NCBI RefSeq assembly: GCF_015627105.1
Contig: NZ_VTDM01000009.1
Coordinates: 62,001-126,000 of the forward strand
DNA: 64,000 bases
Source: Acinetobacter baretiae
GTDB taxonomy: Bacteria > Pseudomonadota > Gammaproteobacteria > Pseudomonadales > Moraxellaceae
Reading direction: 5' to 3'
The notes below the pieces were generated by a model. That model made no database searches. It was not told the origin of the DNA and was given only the letters and a program-made list of their open reading frames with translations. Positions 50,226 to 59,118 of the stretch are shown here, piece by piece (positions within the stretch are counted from its first letter, which is position 1; each line of letters starts with the position of its first letter). A program made the translations under genes and the position numbers.

Positions 50226-50254
50226 AAAAAGTCCGCTTGATGCGGGCTTTTTTT
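50226..50254 (+). terminator. Terminator after pnp
   Basis: AAAGTCCGC and GCGGGCTTT (one G-T pair) around a TTGAT loop, followed by seven T. Confidence 0.82.
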
Positions 50255-50285
50255 CGTTCCACAATCCGTATATTCCACCATAAAC

Positions 50286-51527
50286 ATGAATTCATTTATG
50301 CAAAGTTACTATTTTTATCGCCATCAAGATACGGGAATTTTATCTGTATCGCAGCATGTTTCTCAGCAAAATCATCCAGATTTTGTGTGGATAGATTGTT
50401 TTAGAGAAGACGTCGTAAATGCTGTAGATTTGTGGCAAGAGCACATTAAAAATCAAGCACAGCTGGTAGTGAATGAGTTTCATATTGCAGATATTTTGAA
50501 TATAGAGCATCCATGTGGTTTCGATACAATGGAAGAGTATGATTTTTTAACTTTTCGTAAAATTATGACACCTGATGATCAACATATTCTTGAAAATCAA
50601 TCGAATGAACAGCATCAAAGTGAGTTTGGTTTATTTACGACACCTGTGAATTTTATTATTACGGGCAAATATTTAATTACGGTGCGAGAGCGCGGTAATA
50701 AATCCATGCAAAACTACGTTGATCGACTGTCTGGATTATTAGAAAAAAATGTGACAGAACAACATAGGTTAAGACGTTTACCAAATACGCCACTAAATTT
50801 AGCACTACGTATACTTAATAGCATGATTGATGATTATTTAGGGCTACGTACACCATTAACGCGTCGAGTAGAATTTTGGCAAACCGAACTGTTGCAAGGA
50901 AAGCATTATTTTAAACAGTGGCAACAGTTATTACAAGAAAACATGGCTTTTCAGCAAGTGGAAAATTTATGTGAAGAACAAATTGAAACGTTGCAAGAAC
51001 TTAGAGATGAAGCCGTAGAAAATCACCATCACTTACATGAAACACCATCAATAGATAGTTTAGACCTTATTTTGGTCAGAATTAATGATTTAGTGAGTCA
51101 TATTGAACGTATTCAAAAACATACTTCACGCTTACGTCAGTCCATTCAATCTGCAATTGATTTACATTTTTCTGCAATTTCCAACCAAACCAATGAAAAT
51201 ATGCGTATATTGGCCATCATTACGGCAATTTTTGCGCCATTGACGTTGCTAACAGGAATTTATGGAATGAATTTTGAGTCAATTCCAGGGCTGAAATCGC
51301 CTGAGGGCTTTTGGGTGATGTTGATGGCTATGTTGATGACTACATTATTGCTGACGTTTTATTTTTATCGTCGTCATTTGGTAGGTAGAGGAGAGAAGAG
51401 TGTTGTAGATATGTTGTCGCAATCGAATCAAAAGAATGTCAATTTATTTACAATTTTAAATGTAGAGCCTATTAAGAAAACCATGAAAGAGGTTGAAAAA
51501 ATGGCAAAAGGCGTAACGAAGACATAG
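50286..51527 (+). CDS. CorA-family divalent cation transporter
   Basis: Inner-membrane channel of the CorA superfamily, 413 residues. A long cytoplasmic N-terminal domain with a helical region (about 200-310) precedes two transmembrane helices near the C-terminus. The first ends in the YGMNFESIPG signature (GMN selectivity motif); the second is FWVMLMAMLMTTLLLTFYFY. A charged tail of about 45 residues after the second helix is longer than usual. Substrate could be Mg2+, Co2+ or, as in ZntB relatives, Zn2+; the sequence does not decide. No strong ribosome-binding site was seen before the ATG. Confidence 0.85.
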   Translation: MNSFMQSYYFYRHQDTGILSVSQHVSQQNHPDFVWIDCFREDVVNAVDLWQEHIKNQAQLVVNEFHIADILNIEHPCGFDTMEEYDFLTFRKIMTPDDQHILENQSNEQHQSEFGLFTTPVNFIITGKYLITVRERGNKSMQNYVDRLSGLLEKNVTEQHRLRRLPNTPLNLALRILNSMIDDYLGLRTPLTRRVEFWQTELLQGKHYFKQWQQLLQENMAFQQVENLCEEQIETLQELRDEAVENHHHLHETPSIDSLDLILVRINDLVSHIERIQKHTSRLRQSIQSAIDLHFSAISNQTNENMRILAIITAIFAPLTLLTGIYGMNFESIPGLKSPEGFWVMLMAMLMTTLLLTFYFYRRHLVGRGEKSVVDMLSQSNQKNVNLFTILNVEPIKKTMKEVEKMAKGVTKT

Positions 51528-51546
51528 CATGAGATATGCTATGTCT
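51520..51546. terminator. Hairpin between convergent corA-type gene and third receptor
   Basis: Perfect 11-base arms AGACATAGCAT and ATGCTATGTCT around GAGAT; the corA-type stop lies inside. No T tract follows on either strand, so termination activity is uncertain. Confidence 0.4.
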
Positions 51547-51562
51547 ATGTGTTGAGATCGGA

Positions 51563-53752
51563 TTAATACTTCCAATCTACTCTAAAGAGTACATTGGTTG
51601 GACTAGCTAGGAAATTATTACCACCGTTAATACGTACTCTGTTGTTTTCGTAATAACGTTTGTTGGTAATGTTATCGCCAATTAAGTTAAATGATAAGTT
51701 TGGTGAGTAGCTATAGCGAATATTTGCATTCCAAACGGTGTACCCACCTTGATAAATGCTGTAAAGGCTACTAGTACTTGTTTGAGCAATTGCTCCAATG
51801 CCTGCAGACCATTTTTCCAAAGAGCCGGGGAGTTGATATTGAGAATGTATTTTAAACATATGTTCAGGCGTGTGTTTACTAAAGTTTGTGCCTGACAGAT
51901 AAGTTAAACTTTCAGTCTGTAAATACTTACTTTTGTTGTAGGTATATCCTGCAAATAGTGCTAAATCATCGGTTATTTTGCCAGAAAGCTCGACATCAAT
52001 GCCACGACTACGTACTTTTCCTTCAGGCACAGCAAAGCTGATATTATTGTATGTCGCAGCGATGGGGCGGTTTTGTTGCTCTATTTGAAATAGCGCCAAT
52101 GAAGCATTTAAACGCCCATCAAAAAGTTCAGATTTAATTCCAATCTCATCATTTTTACCGATGACAGGGTCGAGGGGCTTTCCTGATAAACTTCTAGAAG
52201 ATTGAGGTTTGAAAATTTCAGTATGGCTAGCATACACACTTGTATTGTCTGTTAAATCATAGGTTAAGCCAATATACGGAATAAATTTATTCTTTTTTAT
52301 TTCTCGATTTCTTGCGTATTCACCGTCAAATTGACCACCAGTAATGGCATAATATGTACTTCCGTTATTGACAGTTTGAGTATAACGACCTGCAAGTATT
52401 AAATGAATATTTTGAAGTAAGTTAACTCGAGTTCCTAATGTTGCGGAGGCTTGAGTAATATAATTGGTGTAGAGCCAATTTAAGTTTAAAGCACCATTCC
52501 AATTGGGTGCGGCTATGGTTGTCGGATCAAACGTGGTGACATTATATGATTTTGAATTTAGAATTCGACGCCATTCAGATTTTTCATATGTGCTGACGTA
52601 AGTTAAATTTGCAAAGAGATCATGTGTGGCATTAAATAAATTGTATTGCCCATTTAATGAAACTTTTGCACTTAACTCATCACTACTATTGTCATAGTAC
52701 TGATAATTATTCATGGCTAAGTTTTGATTACTGCTAGTTAAGCCAATATAACTGGTCCCGAGTTGTGCAAGTGCTCCAATATGCTCTAAAGAATGACTCC
52801 AAGTGGCATTAATTTGGGTGCTTAGACTCCAATGATCATTAAATTGATGTTTTACATCTGCAAATACATTATATTTTTCTAAATCACGTTGAGACCAATC
52901 TGCACCTAAATATTTACTGGCGGGTAATCCTGAATCTACTCCACCAAATGCCATTGGAATACCGAAGTTATCAATGCCTTCAGATGATTTTTGATATAAT
53001 ACACCTAGACGGACAAGTGTTGCAGGTGTGAGATCAATATCTAATACGCCATAAAATGTTTGATTATCTTTAGATATCGTATTTTTAAAAGAGTCTTTGT
53101 CCTCACTAATAGCAACAAAACGGCCACGTATGGTGCGATCTTGATTGAGTGGACCAGAAACATCAAACATCGATCTGAAGTTATTCCAACGACCAGCTTG
53201 TAAATAACCATGCATTTGGAAATCTTTGGTTGGATGCTTACGTACAGCATTAAGTGTACCACCTGGTTCGCTGTATGCTTGGGTGAGGCCTGTTGCACCA
53301 CGAACAACTTCAATATGGTCATAGATATCTAAATCGGTAAAATTAGATGAAGTTCTGTAGGGGTTTGAACCAGCACCTGGCATATTTGTACTCAAACCGT
53401 CTTCTTCAATTTGATCGATATAAAACCCACGAGATTGGTAACGAAAACGCCCACCATCTCGAATCACGTTGATCCCTGTGGTTTGTTTCATGGCATCTGT
53501 AACGGTGGTTAAGCCTTGGTCTTGAATTTGTGCTCGTGTAATGACTGAGACAGATTGGGGTGTTTCTTTTCGTGTTAATTCAAGCCCTGTTGCTGTTTTC
53601 ATGCTTGATGATTGATTTGACTCAGCTTGAATCGTTTCAAGATTTGTCACATGAGAAAGATCTGTATTGTCTGTAGCAAAACTATGCATAGAAATACTGA
53701 ATATACTTGCGCATAATGGCGTGAATAAAAATTTCTGACGACTAATTGACAT
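51563..53752 (-). CDS. TonB-dependent siderophore receptor, FhuE/FpvA-like
   Basis: Outer-membrane ferric siderophore transporter. From the ATG at 53752 the protein has 729 residues with a signal peptide ending near Ala26; a reading from 53833 adds 27 residues that would bury it. The plug holds TGLELTRKETPQSVSVITRAQIQDQ, TGINVIRDGGRFRYQSRGFYIDQIEEDG and EVVRGATGLTQAYSEPGGTLNAVRKHPT, a pattern close to FhuE (coprogen/rhodotorulate) and FpvA (pyoverdine) receptors. The barrel ends LFRVDWKY. It is not a close paralogue of the other two receptors in this window. Confidence 0.9.
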   Translation of the reverse strand: MSISRQKFLFTPLCASIFSISMHSFATDNTDLSHVTNLETIQAESNQSSSMKTATGLELTRKETPQSVSVITRAQIQDQGLTTVTDAMKQTTGINVIRDGGRFRYQSRGFYIDQIEEDGLSTNMPGAGSNPYRTSSNFTDLDIYDHIEVVRGATGLTQAYSEPGGTLNAVRKHPTKDFQMHGYLQAGRWNNFRSMFDVSGPLNQDRTIRGRFVAISEDKDSFKNTISKDNQTFYGVLDIDLTPATLVRLGVLYQKSSEGIDNFGIPMAFGGVDSGLPASKYLGADWSQRDLEKYNVFADVKHQFNDHWSLSTQINATWSHSLEHIGALAQLGTSYIGLTSSNQNLAMNNYQYYDNSSDELSAKVSLNGQYNLFNATHDLFANLTYVSTYEKSEWRRILNSKSYNVTTFDPTTIAAPNWNGALNLNWLYTNYITQASATLGTRVNLLQNIHLILAGRYTQTVNNGSTYYAITGGQFDGEYARNREIKKNKFIPYIGLTYDLTDNTSVYASHTEIFKPQSSRSLSGKPLDPVIGKNDEIGIKSELFDGRLNASLALFQIEQQNRPIAATYNNISFAVPEGKVRSRGIDVELSGKITDDLALFAGYTYNKSKYLQTESLTYLSGTNFSKHTPEHMFKIHSQYQLPGSLEKWSAGIGAIAQTSTSSLYSIYQGGYTVWNANIRYSYSPNLSFNLIGDNITNKRYYENNRVRINGGNNFLASPTNVLFRVDWKY

Positions 53753-53790
53753 AATTAAAAAAAGTGTGAATAAAGTGGTGGCATTTTTAT

Positions 53791-53809
53791 ACAAATGCAA
53801 ACAATTATC
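53791..53809 (-). promoter_or_regulatory. Weak Fur-box-like site upstream of the third receptor
   Basis: On the minus strand the site starts GATAATTG and matches the 19-base Fur consensus at only 11 positions. Its location 39-57 bases upstream of the start suits iron control. Confidence 0.35.
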
Positions 53810-54037
53810 AATTGCTTCACTATACTCATTCAATGAAACGTTTTTATATGATCTTTATTTATTAAAAATAAAAATTTATAACATAAAAATATAAAGTGTT
53901 TAAATTTACTTAATTTTTTGTAATATATCGTGGCTTTTGATTCATGACAGCGTCATATTTTGCTAAGATAATTTTAAGGAAATAAACGAAGTATGATAAT
54001 AATGGTGATGTAATATTGATCCCATGCGAGGTAAAAA

Positions 54038-54886
54038 ATGCCAGTTAGACTCATCGCTGTAGATATGGACGGTACCTTCTTAAACGGAGAAAAGCAGTAC
54101 AATACACAACGCTTTTTGAAGCAATTCTCAGCCCTTCAACAAAAAGGAATACACTTTGTAGCAGCGAGTGGCAATCAGCTATACACGCTGAAAAACTACT
54201 TTTCCGATATTCAAGACCACATTGGATATGTTGCTGAGAATGGTGCTTTTGTTGTAGATGGTTTAACAGAAGTCAATTTTTCACACTTTGATTCTCAAGT
54301 TGCAAAAGTGATGCTTGCTGACCTCATGGCAGATTATGCAGAAGGAATTATTTTATGTGGCAAGGAAGGGGCTTATGTAGATGAGCAAACACCTGCTGAA
54401 AATATGCCAAAACTTCATAAATATTTTAAACGATTATTTTGTGTAGAAGACTTACTTCAAGTCGATGATTTAGTGTGTAAAATTACTATCAATACGAGCA
54501 ATTATGACTTTGATGTACTCACAAATGCATTAAATCAAAAATCGTATATTAAAAATAATCAAGTCAAAATGGTTTCAAGTGGCTTTGGATTTATCGACTT
54601 AATTGTACCTTCTCAACATAAAGCTTTTGGATTAAGTTTTTTACAACAGCGTTGGCAGGTGAGTGCCGATGAAACGCTGGTGATTGGCGATAATAATAAC
54701 GACATCGAAATGGTGAAAATGGCTAAATTTGGTTTGGCCATGGACAATGCTATACCTGAGTTAAAGCAAGTTGCAGATTATGTGGTAGGGCACAACGAAC
54801 GTGAAGCTGTGCTTGACGTGTTAGATGCTGTTTTACACAGTGAATCAGATACACAACTGGCTGAAAAGTTGGCATGTTTAAATTAA
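54038..54886 (+). CDS. Cof-type HAD-IIB family sugar-phosphate phosphatase-like protein
   Basis: A 282-residue haloacid dehalogenase hydrolase with a C2B cap. Motif I is VDMDGTFLNG (nucleophile Asp9, general acid Asp11), motif II VAASGN, and motifs III/IV SQHKAFGLSFL with Lys and VIGDNNNDIEMVKMAKFGLAM near residues 222-242. All catalytic residues are present. Relatives such as YbiV/SupH and YidA dephosphorylate sugar phosphates or FMN; the substrate here is unknown. It is a single gene with its own terminator. Confidence 0.88.
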   Translation: MPVRLIAVDMDGTFLNGEKQYNTQRFLKQFSALQQKGIHFVAASGNQLYTLKNYFSDIQDHIGYVAENGAFVVDGLTEVNFSHFDSQVAKVMLADLMADYAEGIILCGKEGAYVDEQTPAENMPKLHKYFKRLFCVEDLLQVDDLVCKITINTSNYDFDVLTNALNQKSYIKNNQVKMVSSGFGFIDLIVPSQHKAFGLSFLQQRWQVSADETLVIGDNNNDIEMVKMAKFGLAMDNAIPELKQVADYVVGHNEREAVLDVLDAVLHSESDTQLAEKLACLN

Positions 54887-54893
54887 TCTTTCT

Positions 54894-54940
54894 AAGTACA
54901 TGGCAGTGTGTGAATGACTGCCATGTACTTGAGATTTTTT
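54894..54940 (+). terminator. Strong terminator after the Cof-type phosphatase gene
   Basis: Perfect 14-base arms AAGTACATGGCAGT and ACTGCCATGTACTT around a nine-base loop, then GAGA and six T. It lies between convergent genes and may also slow minus-strand transcripts from the pheC-like gene. Confidence 0.8.
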
Positions 54941-55703
54941 AAAACCAACCATTGATAATTTTTTGGTATTCTCCAGTCTCTTTGCTCAGATGTAACCACT
55001 GATCTACATAAAGTTTCCATGTGATATCGTTTGTTGGGAGCATATATGCTTTTTCCCCATATTGGAGCGGTTTGTCTGTGTTTACAGCGCATAGTGTGGG
55101 ATAGTGTTTTTTCTGATACATGGCTTCAGATGCTTCTGTGATCATGACATCTGCTTTTTTGTCTACCAATTGCTGAAAAATTGCTAAGTTGTCTGAGCTG
55201 AGTGTGAGATGACTATTCGGCAAATGCTGACGTGCAAATGCTTCGTTTGTACCCCCTGTTGGTTCAATCACGCGTACAGAAGATTTGTTGATTTGTTCAA
55301 TGGTCTGATATTTCTTTGCGTCAGTACAGCGCACAAATGGGACTTTGCCATCAACATCGATGCGCTGTGTAAAAAAGACTTGGCGTTGTCTTGCTAAAGT
55401 GACTGAAATACCACCCATCGCAATATCACATTTGCTTGCAACTACATCGGGTGTCAGCGTTTTCCATGTTGATTGAATATAATTGGCCTTTACACCTAAA
55501 CTTTTGGCTAAAGACTCTGCCATAGAAATATCTATTCCTTCATATTTGGCATCGGAATTAAGAAAACTATAGGGCTTATAATCACCTGTTGTACATACAT
55601 CTAATGTCCCCTTATTTATAATACGTTGTAGTTGAGATTCTGCATGTAGGTGTGTTGCGGTGAAGGCAAAAAAACACAATGTGAGATATTTTTTCATAAA
55701 CAT
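54939..55703 (-). CDS. pheC: Periplasmic cyclohexadienyl/arogenate dehydratase-like protein (PheC-like)
   Basis: The 254-residue protein has a signal peptide ending near Ala21 and a solute-binding-protein fold. It follows Pseudomonas PheC along its length: GTLDVCTTGDYKPYSFLN, CDIAMGGISVTLARQRQVFFTQ, PTGGTNEAFARQHLP, IFQQLVDKKADVMITEASEA, LCAVNTDKPLQYGEKAYMLP and YVDQWLHLSKETGEY. PheC converts prephenate or arogenate to phenylpyruvate or phenylalanine in the periplasm. It could instead be an amino-acid ABC binding protein, but no transporter genes adjoin it and the PheC-specific segments favour the enzyme. Confidence 0.8.
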   Translation of the reverse strand: MFMKKYLTLCFFAFTATHLHAESQLQRIINKGTLDVCTTGDYKPYSFLNSDAKYEGIDISMAESLAKSLGVKANYIQSTWKTLTPDVVASKCDIAMGGISVTLARQRQVFFTQRIDVDGKVPFVRCTDAKKYQTIEQINKSSVRVIEPTGGTNEAFARQHLPNSHLTLSSDNLAIFQQLVDKKADVMITEASEAMYQKKHYPTLCAVNTDKPLQYGEKAYMLPTNDITWKLYVDQWLHLSKETGEYQKIINGWF

Positions 55704-55846
55704 ACTCTAAATTTAAATATAATATAAATATTAATTGTCTGTTATTTATAAGGCAAATTTTATGCCAATGACATGATTTTGAATATTATTTTTAAAAATG
55801 TGTTGCCTGTGGGAGTTGAGGCTAAGCAGAATTATCTTTATGTGTT

Positions 55847-55852
55847 TTGACA
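55847..55852 (+). promoter_or_regulatory. Possible -35 element of the HAD-esterase-SMR gene set
   Basis: A perfect TTGACA lies about 100 bases before the HAD gene; AT-rich TATAAG and related hexamers follow within 14-17 bases, but the -10 cannot be fixed. Confidence 0.35.
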
Positions 55853-55900
55853 TATATTTGATAAAATATAAGCATACCTTAATAAAGCATCGATATACTG

Positions 55901-55930
55901 TAGAAGCCTAAATGAATTAGGTCGCTTCTA
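55901..55930 (+). promoter_or_regulatory. Hairpin in the leader of the HAD phosphatase gene
   Basis: TAGAAGC (55901-55907) pairs with GCTTCTA (55924-55930) and CTAA with TTAG inside, around ATGAA. It lies 22 bases before the start codon. No T tract follows, so a leader structure or protein-binding site is more likely than a terminator. Confidence 0.4.
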
Positions 55931-55952
55931 GGTAATTTGTAGAGCCGATAAT

Positions 55953-56657
55953 ATGCTTTTGATGAATGTTGAACAGTATCGAAAAAACAATTGGAAAATA
56001 CTTTGTGATTTCGATGGCACGATTAGTTTGCAAGACACCACAGATGAATTGCTCGAACATTTTGCTGACGATGGTTGGCAAGACATTGAAGAGTTGTGGG
56101 AGCAAGGCCAAATTGGCTCTAAGGAGTGTATGCAACGTCAAATTGCATTACTCAATGTAAGTAAACAAGACTTAGAAGCTTTTGTGCAAAATATTAAGAT
56201 TGATGAAAGCTTTATTGAGTTTGTCAAACTCACCAAATACTATGGTATACCCCTGACCATTGTGAGTGATGGTCTAGATCAAGTGATTCGTTGTGTACTT
56301 GCAAAATATAATTTAATGCATGTTCCTGTGATTGCAAATCAGTTGCAACAGGTGAGTGACACTCGTTGGCAATTGGCATTTCCAAATGCGAGTAAAACGT
56401 GTAACTCTCAGTCGGGAACCTGCAAATGTAAGGTATCTAAACAACATCAACAATATAAAACCATTTTGATTGGTGATGGGCGTTCGGATTTTTGTTTATC
56501 TGAACGCGCAGATTACGTGTATGCGAAAACATCACTTTTAAAACATTGTCAAAAAAATAAAATTAGCCATGTCGCCTTTCATCGTTTTGATGAAATTAGT
56601 GCATCTCTTGAACAGTTTGTACAGTCACAAAAGATGACAAAGGTGATTAGTTTATGA
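55953..56657 (+). CDS. HAD-IB (MtnX/SerB-like) phosphatase
   Basis: A 234-residue haloacid dehalogenase phosphatase. Motif I is LCDFDGTIS (Asp19, Asp21), followed by a helical cap with DTTDELLEHFADDGWQDIEELWEQGQIG, motif II TIVSDGLDQVI, a Cys-rich SKTCNSQSGTCKCK segment and motif IV ILIGDGRSDFCLSERADYVYAK. The pattern matches the MtnX-like branch (methionine salvage phosphatase) and phosphoserine phosphatase relatives, but no methionine-salvage genes are near. The stop overlaps the esterase start (ATGA), so it is translationally coupled to it. Confidence 0.82.
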   Translation: MLLMNVEQYRKNNWKILCDFDGTISLQDTTDELLEHFADDGWQDIEELWEQGQIGSKECMQRQIALLNVSKQDLEAFVQNIKIDESFIEFVKLTKYYGIPLTIVSDGLDQVIRCVLAKYNLMHVPVIANQLQQVSDTRWQLAFPNASKTCNSQSGTCKCKVSKQHQQYKTILIGDGRSDFCLSERADYVYAKTSLLKHCQKNKISHVAFHRFDEISASLEQFVQSQKMTKVISL

Positions 56658-57469
56658 TAGAGGATCATTCCTTTTTGCTGTCTGGAGGGCGTACAGGCAT
56701 TTTACTCATTCATGGGCTTACAGGAACGCCAAATGAAATGCGTGGATTGGCACGGCGTTTTCATCAACAAGGCTATACTGTAATGGCATTACAGCTTGCA
56801 GGACATTGCGGAACAGTTGAAGATTTAGTCAATACCACATGGCAAGATTGGTATAAAAGCGTGTGTGTTGCTGCCGAAAAATTAAAACAAAATGTAGATG
56901 ATATGTTTGTGGCAGGGTTATCTATGGGGGCATTACTGGCTTTAAATTATGCCACTGAGCATAAAGTTAGTGGTGTGATGAGTTACAGCCCGACATTTAA
57001 ATATGATGGTTGGAGCATTCCTTTATGGTCAAAAATGATTGCGCCTGTTGCTTTGCCTGTTGTTTATAAACTCAATATTTTTCGTGATCTGACGTTTGAT
57101 GAGGCAGAGCCCTTTGGTATTCAAAACGAAAAACTCAGACAGCGTATTGTGCATTCGATGCACCACGGAGACAGTAGTGAGGCAGGACTGCCAGGAAACC
57201 CTTGGCATTCGTTATACCAACTACAATGTTTATCTAAAGTACTAAGAAGAAATTTGTCTCGTATTAGTGCACCATGTCTGTTGATTCATGCATACGATGA
57301 TGATATTGCACATCGTAGAAATAGTCAGTTGGTATATGATCAAGTTCAAGGACCTAAGCAGTTAGTTTGGCTGAAAAAAAGCTATCATATGATTACCATA
57401 GACAATGATAGAGAACAGGTGATTACAGATTCTTTGGCCTTTATGAAGCAATACCACAGTGAAGTTTAG
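56654..57469 (+). CDS. Alpha/beta hydrolase, carboxylesterase Est30-like
   Basis: A 271-residue cytoplasmic serine hydrolase. The oxyanion segment LLIHGLTGTPNEM (17-29), nucleophile elbow GLSMG (Ser90), an acidic HAYDDDIAHRRNS and the His of SYHMITIDNDREQV complete the triad. The fold and motifs resemble Est30-type carboxylesterases and monoacylglycerol lipases. It overlaps the phosphatase by four bases and is followed nine bases later by the SMR-like pair. The substrate is not known. Confidence 0.85.
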   Translation: MIEDHSFLLSGGRTGILLIHGLTGTPNEMRGLARRFHQQGYTVMALQLAGHCGTVEDLVNTTWQDWYKSVCVAAEKLKQNVDDMFVAGLSMGALLALNYATEHKVSGVMSYSPTFKYDGWSIPLWSKMIAPVALPVVYKLNIFRDLTFDEAEPFGIQNEKLRQRIVHSMHHGDSSEAGLPGNPWHSLYQLQCLSKVLRRNLSRISAPCLLIHAYDDDIAHRRNSQLVYDQVQGPKQLVWLKKSYHMITIDNDREQVITDSLAFMKQYHSEV

Positions 57470-57478
57470 GGTCAGCAG

Positions 57479-57838
57479 ATGAATGCATTGGTCGTTATGG
57501 TGTGGATGTTTACAATAGCAGTAGATACCGTTGGGCAATTGGCATTTAAAGCCTTGGCTTTGAAAGGTCTAGCCTATGAAGGTAAAGCCCGTTGGTTGGC
57601 TTTTGCTAAAATGCCAATGCTATGGCTCGGTTTGGCCTGCTATGTGGTGGAATTTGTGGTTTGGCTGGCTTTTTTATCATTGGTGCCTTTATCTGATGGT
57701 GTGATGCTTGGCTGTATTAACATTGTGGTGATTATGATCGCAGGCCGTTTGTTTTTTAAAGAGCAGTTAACCAAAGAGCGTTTGATTGGTGTGTTATTTA
57801 TTAGTGCAGGCGTGGCTGTGATTGGAATAGGTCTATGA
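57479..57838 (+). CDS. SMR/EamA-like small transporter, first half of a pair
   Basis: A 119-residue, four-helix membrane protein of the drug/metabolite transporter superfamily. The first helix carries DTVGQLAFKALAL with Asp16 near the place of the essential Glu14 of EmrE; later helices have LACYVVEFVVWLAFLSLVPLSDGVML and GVLFISAGVAVIGIGL. The Pro-Leu-Ser-Asp segment and size recall ArnE and MdtJ-like half transporters. Its stop overlaps the next gene by four bases, so the two probably form a heterodimer. Confidence 0.82.
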   Translation: MNALVVMVWMFTIAVDTVGQLAFKALALKGLAYEGKARWLAFAKMPMLWLGLACYVVEFVVWLAFLSLVPLSDGVMLGCINIVVIMIAGRLFFKEQLTKERLIGVLFISAGVAVIGIGL

Positions 57839-58224
57839 GATTATTTTATTTGGTTGGTTTTTCTGTACTGATGCTATTTGATACCTTAGCGCAAATCAGT
57901 TTTAAGCTGGCCTCAAATCATGCGATGCCATTGACCTTTGATTTACCATGGCTTGCACGTGTATTTGGTAATATTTGGATTTATGGTGCATTGATTGGTT
58001 ATATCGGTTCATTTTTTACGTGGATGACTTTACTTGAAAAAGCACCCATTGGCCCTGCTGTGGCTGCTTCACATATAGAGCTGATTAGTGTCACTTTATT
58101 GTCGGTTTGGCTGTTTAGTGAACCACTGACCGCGTTTAAAGTATGTGGTATGACCTTAATTGTGATCGGTGTGTTATTTTTAGCAAAGGGCGAAGCTAAA
58201 ATTTATAAACAACAGCAACAATAA
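57835..58224 (+). CDS. SMR/EamA-like small transporter, second half of a pair
   Basis: A 129-residue, four-helix partner of the preceding gene. The first helix has LMLFDTLAQISFKLAS, repeating the D-T-x-x-Q-x-x-F-K pattern of its partner with Asp also at residue 16. Later helices hold YIGSFFTWMTLLEKAPIGPAVAASHIE and MTLIVIGVLFLAKGE. The C-terminus ends in a run of glutamines. It resembles ArnF/MdtI-like halves. Export of a polyamine, guanidino compound or lipid-linked sugar is possible by family, and none is shown. It ends one base from the convergent arginase-like gene. Confidence 0.82.
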   Translation: MRLFYLVGFSVLMLFDTLAQISFKLASNHAMPLTFDLPWLARVFGNIWIYGALIGYIGSFFTWMTLLEKAPIGPAVAASHIELISVTLLSVWLFSEPLTAFKVCGMTLIVIGVLFLAKGEAKIYKQQQQ

Positions 58225-58225
58225 T

Positions 58226-59113
58226 TTATGAGCGCCATGCTGTATCAATGCGTTCAATCAGTCGAGTATTGAGCGCTTGTTGCTGGTTCTGCCAAGCTGT
58301 CAACTGTTCCTCAGGCATATCTTCTTGTGCATCTAACTTACTCAAAAAAGCTTTAAACCACTGTTTATATTGATATAAAGAAATATCTCCAGTGATATCT
58401 GCCCCCATTAATTTTCCTCCACATGCATCAATGAGTGTATGCAGATGTTGCTCTAAGAACTGACCTTGGTCCCAATTGGTTTTAACCACGTCTTTAGATA
58501 AAATATCTTTATCAATGGAGAGGTAAATAGGCAGATTTACAGTGTTGAGTGTGGTTAAAAACTCAGCCATGAGCGCATCGGGAAAAGCAAAATTACGTGC
58601 TGCGTGTTTTGCACCAATGTGTTTTAGCCAGCTTGCATCTTGCTGTACACTCCAGTAATGCAGTTTGCCTTTTTTGAGGGGTGACCAATGATTTTCCCAT
58701 GCATGACTTAACCCAATATCATTTGAGCTAATTCCAAGCACGTCTATGCGAGCAACTTGTGGGAGTTGGCTGGCCCAATAGACCCATGATCCACAATGAA
58801 TACCAAAAGGATAGCGCATGTTGTCTGGGTGGTTATCGCAAACCACCAAATGAATGGGTTCATCTTTTGCTAAACGAGAAAGCAATAAATAGCTGAGGTG
58901 ATGATAGTCACCACTACCAAGTAAAGCGCAACCTTGTTGTGAAGGCGCAGGAAGTTGGTTTGCTAAGTGGGTTTCTAATTGCTTAAAGTCATGCCATTTA
59001 CAACCAAAACGAATTTTCTCTTGCCATGATTGTAATGCAACACGCCGCCAAGCATTGGGCTGAGCCGAGGAATCATCAAAATTTAAAATAACAGGTGGTC
59101 GTGTCACGGTCAT
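58226..59113 (-). CDS. Arginase/ureohydrolase-fold protein
   Basis: A 295-residue protein with the metal-binding motifs of the arginase superfamily: GSGDYHH at 66-72, DNHPDN at 93-98 and LSIDKDIL around 198-205 (Asp201, Asp203). The final Asp-Pro of the last motif is not conserved, so activity is not certain. The family hydrolyses guanidino compounds such as arginine, agmatine or guanidinobutyrate, or formimidoglutamate. ATG 59113 is chosen; the longer reading to 59143 begins with TTG and overlaps the upstream gene. It is the third gene of the minus-strand set. Confidence 0.78.
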   Translation of the reverse strand: MTVTRPPVILNFDDSSAQPNAWRRVALQSWQEKIRFGCKWHDFKQLETHLANQLPAPSQQGCALLGSGDYHHLSYLLLSRLAKDEPIHLVVCDNHPDNMRYPFGIHCGSWVYWASQLPQVARIDVLGISSNDIGLSHAWENHWSPLKKGKLHYWSVQQDASWLKHIGAKHAARNFAFPDALMAEFLTTLNTVNLPIYLSIDKDILSKDVVKTNWDQGQFLEQHLHTLIDACGGKLMGADITGDISLYQYKQWFKAFLSKLDAQEDMPEEQLTAWQNQQQALNTRLIERIDTAWRS

Positions 59114-59118
59114 GTACC

